The notes under the pieces: model-generated
The model's database searches: none
Told to the model about the DNA's origin: nothing
What the model saw: only the letters and a program-made list of their open reading frames with translations
In this document: piece after piece, positions 24,401-32,500 of the stretch
How positions within the stretch are numbered: position 1 is the stretch's first letter
Layout: each line of letters opens with the position of its first letter
DNA from: Ctena decussata
Taxonomy: Eukaryota > Mollusca > Bivalvia > Lucinida > Lucinidae
Reading direction: 5' to 3'
DNA: 64,000 bases
Assembly: GCA_963989385.1 (NCBI GenBank)
Contig: OZ022508.1
Location: forward strand, 33,192,166 to 33,256,165
Program-made: the position numbers and the translations under genes

Positions 24401-27400
24401 CCCCACCCCTCCCTTCCTAAATACATATCGACACCCCCAGCCCCACCAGTATGTGGTGGTCTGGATCCGGGCCTGTTCAATTAGAATTTCTGGCTACCTA
24501 CCATGCAATAATCACATAATCCTTTCACTATCCAGACTCGGCGATAAAAAGAAATCTCATGGAACCTCTTCCTTTCCATTGGATTCTTCTGACCTAAAAT
24601 AGTGAGGCAAAGTTTTACAATTTTTAGTCAAAAAAAACACACACACACACACAAACAAATACATGTATATATATATATCTGACAGACCAAAGGCAGTCAA
24701 GTTAACATGGTTAAATGCATAGGCTTTATTTCCTATAGTCAACCATCTTTGGAACAACATTTACAACAAAGGATGTGTGCAGAGCTGAAATAATATTACG
24801 GGTAGGGATCTAGTTTACTGTGCAACCTGTACTGAGTTTGAATCCTGCCATCAGGCCAATTCTGCGCATAGCCTTTAATTATCATCCTACAATCATCTGG
24901 ATATGACTGAAATCTTTTTGGAAAGGATGTAAAACTTAAACATCTGTCAGTGATAGAAACTGTTAATTTACTCTACACCAAACTCTTTTCATAACATGTT
25001 TCTTCCTAAAGATTTTGACCTTAAAATTAACTCACAGCTTTTAAAGGTAGGTTCCTGGGCTAGCGATGTCAATTATGTTCACAAAATAATTTCGTCTTTT
25101 TTCTGAGCAGTATTAAATTCTCTTATTTTTCTGAATTTGTTGCCACTGAGAAACTCGTCAGATGTTGAAGAAAAAAGTCGTTTTCCCTTTTGCTATATTT
25201 TCTTTCGTTGGAATTCCAGTTCTAAAAATAACTTTGTTTATTATGTCTATAAGTGCGCAATTTCTGATGCCATTCTCAAAAGGTCAATTTTCCCTTGACG
25301 TGAGCTCTCCTAGAAGTCCTGGCAGGACGGATGGGTTAAAACTATCCCAAAATGCAATGCAGCATGACATCAGCTGCGTTATCTACTTTTGGCGCCAACT
25401 AAAAATAGCGCTAACTGGTGTGCGAAGCAGAGTTAGGAAATCCCTTGCAAAACAACTTTTCTAATATTTTTTTGATTTACACTTTTTAGTGAAACTTATT
25501 AATTCCCTTTTATAAGTGCTTTCCAACAACTTGGATGAAAGTTCATCAAGATTATGATGCATTCCAAAGTACAGGAACCTACCTTTAAGAGCTTCAAAGA
25601 ATTAGCCAAATATCGAAATTGAGTAATTCTGCTATACATTGGGGGTTTTCTCTCCAAAACAACTCCAAAAATTTAGATCCAACCTATAAGATGGACTGAA
25701 TTTATGGATTTGTTTTTGAGGGCAAAATGAAAACTTACCAACAACAGTAAAGAATTCTGGTTCAAATCCTAACTTGACACAGGCCTGAAAAATAGAAAAT
25801 GGAAATATTAGGTTTCCTCATGGTATGAAAGAGAATGCAAACATCTCAATTTTTTTCCACCACTTATACAAGACCACTCTTATAACATCCTGTTTGCCTC
25901 CCTGGATGGCAAAGCTCTTCCAAAAAGGTGTATACTCTTAGCTTTATTTACTTGAACAAAGGGACAGTGCACTGGCGCCAGAGTCCCAATATTGTCCGCC
26001 GAACGGTAAATGTACATGTAGATCTAGGTCAATACTGTCAAATCTATTAATAACCACATTATGGTTATTAATAGATTTGACAGTATTGACCTAGATCTAC
26101 ATGTACATTTACCGTTCGGCGGACAATATTGGGACTCTGGCGCCAGTGGGACAGTGGTGATTTAGTGGTAGCATGCTGGACTATCCAATCCAGGCAACAC
26201 ATGTTCAGAGCATAGCTCAATCATTCAGTCGGATGACTTTAATAGAGTCAAGTCCCAATCCTCCATGAGACCTTCAAGTTGGTGGAAATGTTAATCTCAG
26301 GTTCATTTACCCACTCTCTCATCTTTCAATTGAACAATCTAAGGACATGACCCGCTGAGAATCATGACTGTGAAATTTCATCAGCCTTTGTCAACAGGTT
26401 TCAGAGGTGATACTGTTTCAGTAAGTGTGGCCAAATGACAGTAAAAGGATGGTGATGGCTCTCCACAGCCTACACTGAGCATAATGCACTCAGGTGAGTG
26501 AACACGACGCGATGTAACTTGTAATAGAACTGCTGATGGCTTAGCTTCAGATATGCAACAATTTTGGTATGGAAGTAAAGCTTAAGCATATGTTTATTGT
26601 CTTCAGTGTTCCAGATAAGGAGGGGTAACAGGGATAAGGTTGGTATAACTGTCTGTATTTCTTAAAGAGAACATGTTGAGACCCCTCAATATAACCAGGC
26701 CCCAAGGTTATAAAACTTTTTTTTCATTCTCAACTCAGCTGAGCATGAAATTTTACCTGCTAATAAATAGCAAGTTGCTGATAAGTACAGTTGTTTTCTT
26801 GCTCAGCTTGGCTGAGTATGAAATTTTCTCTGCTTATGAATATAAAAATGCCAACATTAGTTGGCATTTTCATATTTATTAGCAGAGAAAATTTCATGCT
26901 CAGCTGAGTTGAGCACTAAAAAAGTTTTATAACCTCAGGCTCAGCTTGCTACAACAGTTCTAGAGGGGTTCATAACATATTTGTGTTGAAAAATAAGACA
27001 AATATCTCATAACTATCCTCAAAACTCCACCCAATATGAAGCTCTGTGTAACAAAAGCATAATTAAGGGGATCAAATTGTTAAGTTTGACATAGAACCAC
27101 AAATGTACATGGTACAGGGTTGCCACTTATTGTCCACTTCAAAATTCCCTGACTTTTCCCTGATGGACTATCTCTCTAGAAAGTATATCCTTTCAGCTTG
27201 AGCAAAATGAGTATATTCTGACACGTATAAAACTGTTGCAGCCCCTAATTTTCAAATTCCCTGACTTAAGTTTTACTGGACTTTTCGAGACCTTTACAAA
27301 TTTCCATGAACAACCACAAAATTCCCTGACCTGGAAAAAAATTCATTTTCCACACACTTTTCACTGGCTGTGAAAGCCCTGAGGTACTGTTGAGAAATAG

Positions 27401-29449
27401 CTGTTAGTATTTAGTAGTAATACTGTCAGCGTCTAAGATGTTTTAAAAGTGAATTTAAGTATACCTTTTCTGCATCCATTCCAGAGTCTGTATAGACCTT
27501 ATACCATTGCTGAAGTTTCATTGATAGTTTCTCGTTCCATACTTTGTATGGCATCAATGTCTTCTTATCAATTCTGGAAAACAAAAAGCAAACTATACAC
27601 CATAATTGTAAGATCAAATGCTGAACAGTTATTATATAAAGCATAAAAATTTCATATAATGGAAATACCAATGAGGGCATGCACTGTTTGCCATTCCATC
27701 AGCACTATTTGGCACATTGTTGAATAAAGAGCTATGTTTTTATACCACATATGGCTGCTCCGAGCATGCGTTATCTGCCCAATTATGGCCACTCCGAGCA
27801 TGCTCGCTATTGACGAAAATTGCATTTTAGAGCAAGAGTTCCTGTATATAGTCAACACCTTTATAGTCTAGCAGTATGTAATCTGTGACAGTAACTTTGA
27901 GTATACTTTTATTGCATTTGGGGAAGCCAAACACGCATGCACAATCCTAATTCTATATATTTTGAGCAGTGGTTGCTCCATGCACTGTTTTACATTTTTT
28001 GTGCAAGCATTCGCATACTTTATTTATCTACTTTCCAATTTATGTGGTTACCCAGCTTAATTTAGAAAAAAACGCTCAGAGCACCCCGGAGCATGCTCTG
28101 GGTGACCAAAACTGGAATGTTAACGCACGCTTGGAGCAGACAAATATGGTAAAAAAACATACCTGGAATAAAAGTAAAATCAACTTCTTACTACAGCGGA
28201 GTAAAGTGTATGGCTACATCTCCATGTTTTTCTGCCACTAACATGAAGGGCAAGAACTTTTGTGAAACCATATTTGGTTCCCTGGACAAGTGTGTGAACT
28301 TGGGTTTTAATGTCCCACCAACAACTAGGTCCTACTGAGACCGGGAATCGATGTTATCCACTACACTACTGCTGCTCCTGGTTCCATGGACAACATACTG
28401 TAGCTCTTCCAAAATGGGGTCATTTTTAAATGGAAAGAATTTACTTTGAGAGGAAATATCATTTCATCTCAGAACAACCATTTCATCTGTAGATCTAACT
28501 ACTTACTTTTGTCTCTGGAATGGCGTACTCAACAATGATGTCATGATCAACTGCATTGTGGAACTCTCCCTGGGCACCATGATACATCTCTCTAGTTCCA
28601 GCTGCATTATCTCCCCTACATTCAGTGGTGACTGACACAGGAACAGAAACAGGCCAATCTGAGGCAGCTATCAAAGAAAATAAGAATTTTAATCTAGGAT
28701 TTTAATAGAGTCTCCATAATACTCACAGTGGAAAAAGCACCTGAAGACAAATTATTATGGAAAGCAGTTCAACCTTCACATTTGGTGATACAATATGGGT
28801 TGATGTGTATATACTGAGACATATAACTAGCAAAAAAATAAGGGGATCATGTTTTTGAAACATGACAAATTGTTCCATATTATACAATATCAAGATGAAA
28901 GGGTGCATTTTAATGGAAGTAACTCAACCATTTTCATTTTTTCACCACCCATAAGGGGTCAATTCTTCAAGGGAAGAATTTACTCCATGAGGAATAAAGT
29001 CTTTCCTTTAGGGGCACACAACATTTTGGAAGAGCTTTGCCAACGGAGGAAGTAAACAGGAAGTCACAAAAGTTGTCTTCCTTGTAAAAATGGCAGAAAA
29101 ACATGGAAGAGTACCCTTAAACCTTTAAGAAACAGTCTGATCAGTTTTTTGCACTGTTTCAATTGTTGCCATATGGACTCCTACAAATAATTATAAGCCA
29201 CACCAATAAATAACAGATTAAGGTGTAGCAATATTCAGACCTTTTTTACAAAGGGGAACAACTTTTCTGAATTCCTGTTTGCTTCCCTGGAGGTGCCTCC
29301 AAAATGGGGCCTTCTCTTAAAGGAAAGAATCTGCTCAAATAGGAGCAAATTCTTTCCTTTAAGAGTTGACCTCCATTGGGAAAGGAGGAAGAAATGGAAA
29401 TGAAGAGCCACCTCCTTTGAAACTGTATCCATTCATCTTTGATGCAAAA

Positions 29450-29502
<53 letters not shown>

Positions 29503-32500
29503 TAAAAAGGACACACACACAAAGCACCCACCTCCCACATGGCTTCCATCTGCTCTTTGTATTTTTCTTGAAACAGAATCTTGTCCTCCCAATCAAGCAC
29601 TTCTAAGGCAAGAGCCTCTTTCTCGGCTTTCCTGTCCAGAATTATCTGCCGACGATAATCCCGCTCTCGCTGCAGTTCTTGTTCCCGTAACTGGTTCAGT
29701 AACAGTGTAGAGTCATGCCGAGGCAGGGTTTTCTGACGTCTGCGCAAGCCTGAGAATGAATATCAAAATAATGACAATTTTTCATAAAAAAATTTATCTG
29801 TGCAAGCCTGAGAATGAATATCAAAATAATGACAATTTTTCATAAAAAAAATTATCTGTGCAAGCCTGAGAATGAATATCAAAATAATGACAATTTTTCA
29901 TAAAAATTTTTGCAAAATTGTGGATTCTAACATTACAATCTAAGTTGTTTTTTTTAACATACATGAAGGCAGTAAACTCTTAATACATGTATTTCGAACT
30001 CTAGATTCAAAGTTCCAGATATAGACTAGACTAGATGTAATTCCAAGTCATTGTGGTGTCTGAATCATATCAAATGCATACAATTTCACACCCAATAATC
30101 CAAACTCTTGATATTTCAAGGTGAAATGTCAGTTCCATCAGACTTTGAAATATAGAGGTTACACTATAGAAAATTTTCCAGTAAGCTTAAGTTAGTGGTA
30201 CCAAACAATTTGTGAGTACTATCAGAAGGCAATGGAGCACCTTTCTGAATATTGTGATTACTGAGAAACTGACCTACTGTATTTCTTCAGCTTTAAGGTA
30301 GGGTTTTCTCTCTCCAGAAGGTACCCAAAGTATGTAAATCAGTCATGTGTAAATTGGACATTAGATCAGTTTTTCTCTTACAAACAATCCCAAAAATCTT
30401 GATCCATCTTGTGAGATTGATCTAGCTTTTTGGGATTGCTTTAGAAGGGAAAACCTCTTGTCTTATAACTAAAGAAGTTTCAGTCAGAGGGTCCTTTAAA
30501 GAGGGGTATTGAGATTAATTCTGATGAGACAATTTTCTTATTTTTCAAAGAAAACACATGAAGTGACCCCTCATTTCAGTCATCATTAGAAATCATCACA
30601 AAGCTACTGTATTTTTGAGCTTCGATATTTACCTAGAGAAGATGATGAACTGCCTTCCTCACCATGTCCTGAGGTAGCAGCTATACTTGTTTTGGCCCTC
30701 AATTCTCTGCAAACAAATAACAGATTAAGGTGAATGGAAACACTACCAGGGCAGATAAATTCAACAATATGAATTTTCCCAATTCATTGGGGACTTATAC
30801 CATTCCAAATTCTGTAAAAAAAATTACTGATTCAACGTCATGAAAAAGGTCATTGTATGAGCGAAAATGGTAATTAATTAAAGCAGCTTGTTAAAACTGC
30901 CAGTTATTTTTTGGTTGTGTAATTCTGTTTTTTATAACTCCTTTATAACTCCTAACCTGGGTCCCTATAAAACTAGAAACGGAACCAAAACGAAACGAAA
31001 CGAAACGAAACAGAACGAAACGCAACGGAACGAAACGCAACGAAACAAATAAACGTAATAGAAATAAAACGAAATGGAGCAAAATCTGAAAAATACCATG
31101 AAAGTATCACAATAGAACAACAACTTACCAAGTTACTGGGTATTTGTTAGATCAAATACATTAACTTTTAAACAGATACTTGGCTGAATTGCTGCGCATA
31201 AAAATAATTGTTGGGGACCGAGGCACAGTGGACCGAGGCAAGAACACTATTTCAGGAGCCTGGGTCATATGTATGGAGCTGGTAGCCCGAAAAATGTCGA
31301 AAAGCTCATACGACGCTCCACAACAAAAAAAAAAAGTAAAAAAATAAATATTAATTATCAATATAAATTATAAATATTAATTATTTAAATAACAATCAAA
31401 AACTATAAAGATAATAAGGAAAATGCCCAGACCAAAACACCCTAAGACCAAATGAGGCCCCAAAATCGTATGTCAGTTTATCAAATTAAACAATTCAGCC
31501 AAGTATCTGTTTAAAAGTTAATGTATTTGATCTAACAAATACCCAGTAACTTGGTAACTTCATATAGCAATGTATAGGGATAAACATGGGGCTTTTTTAG
31601 TCTTCCTTTTGCATTAATATGTGGTGCTGTGCTATTGTGATACTTTCATGGTATTTTTCAGATTTTGCTCCATTTCGTTTTATTTCTGTTTCGGTTCGTT
31701 TCGTTCCGTTGCGTTTTGTTTTGTTTCGTTGCGTTTCGTTCCATTGTGTTTCGTTTCGTTTTGGTTCCATTTCTAGTTTTATAGGGACCCCTCCTAACCT
31801 TTCTTCTAAAATTTGAACAGTTTGGTTTTTCAATGCAGTAATGCATCTAAAAGATGCAGACAGAATGGCAAATAGTGTTGGCCTTGATCAGACTGCTCCT
31901 ACTGGGTCTGCATTGTTTGGTCAGACCTATTTGTCCCAATATTTAGAATTTTTACTTTAACATACCTTGAGAGTAAGGCTAGTTTCTGTTCCAGCATAGT
32001 CTCCAGCTTCTGACCCCTCTTGGAAACATAATGGTCCGGACCATTGTAGCGATAACAGTTCTCAAGCATCAGTCTAAAGTCCGACACAAACTCTGTGATA
32101 GACACGTACTTCTGTAGCAGGAACTTGTCTTTCACTGAAACAATTAAAGTGAATAGGAGCATTTCCAGGGGAGGTAATTCTAGTAAAGAAGAATCTGTCT
32201 CCTGTTTTATTGGGGGCTTCTTTTAAAGGAAAGAATTTGCTCCCTCAAGGAGCAAATTCCTTTATGTAAGAGTAATCCCCTGGAATCGCTTTGCTGTCCC
32301 AGGTTACAAAATTTGTTTCCTTTAGTAAATATGGTGGGAAAACAGGAAACATTCACCTTAAGCTGAGGAGCCCCGGTAGCTCATTAGGTTAAGCACTAGC
32401 CTGCTGATAATGGTCCTGGGTTTGAGCTTTGCTGGAGGTGGAAATCTTTCCTACTGTAAACAGAGTTCCAATGCACACAGCCTTTCAATATCACCCTCCC

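Noticed and set aside
29246..29596. Leu/Ser-repeat ORFs (SLSLSLS)
   Set aside because: Translation of the (GA)n microsatellite beside exon 4.
31597..31846. Arg/Lys/Asn-rich ORFs
   Set aside because: Translation of the gaaac pentamer array in the foldback element.
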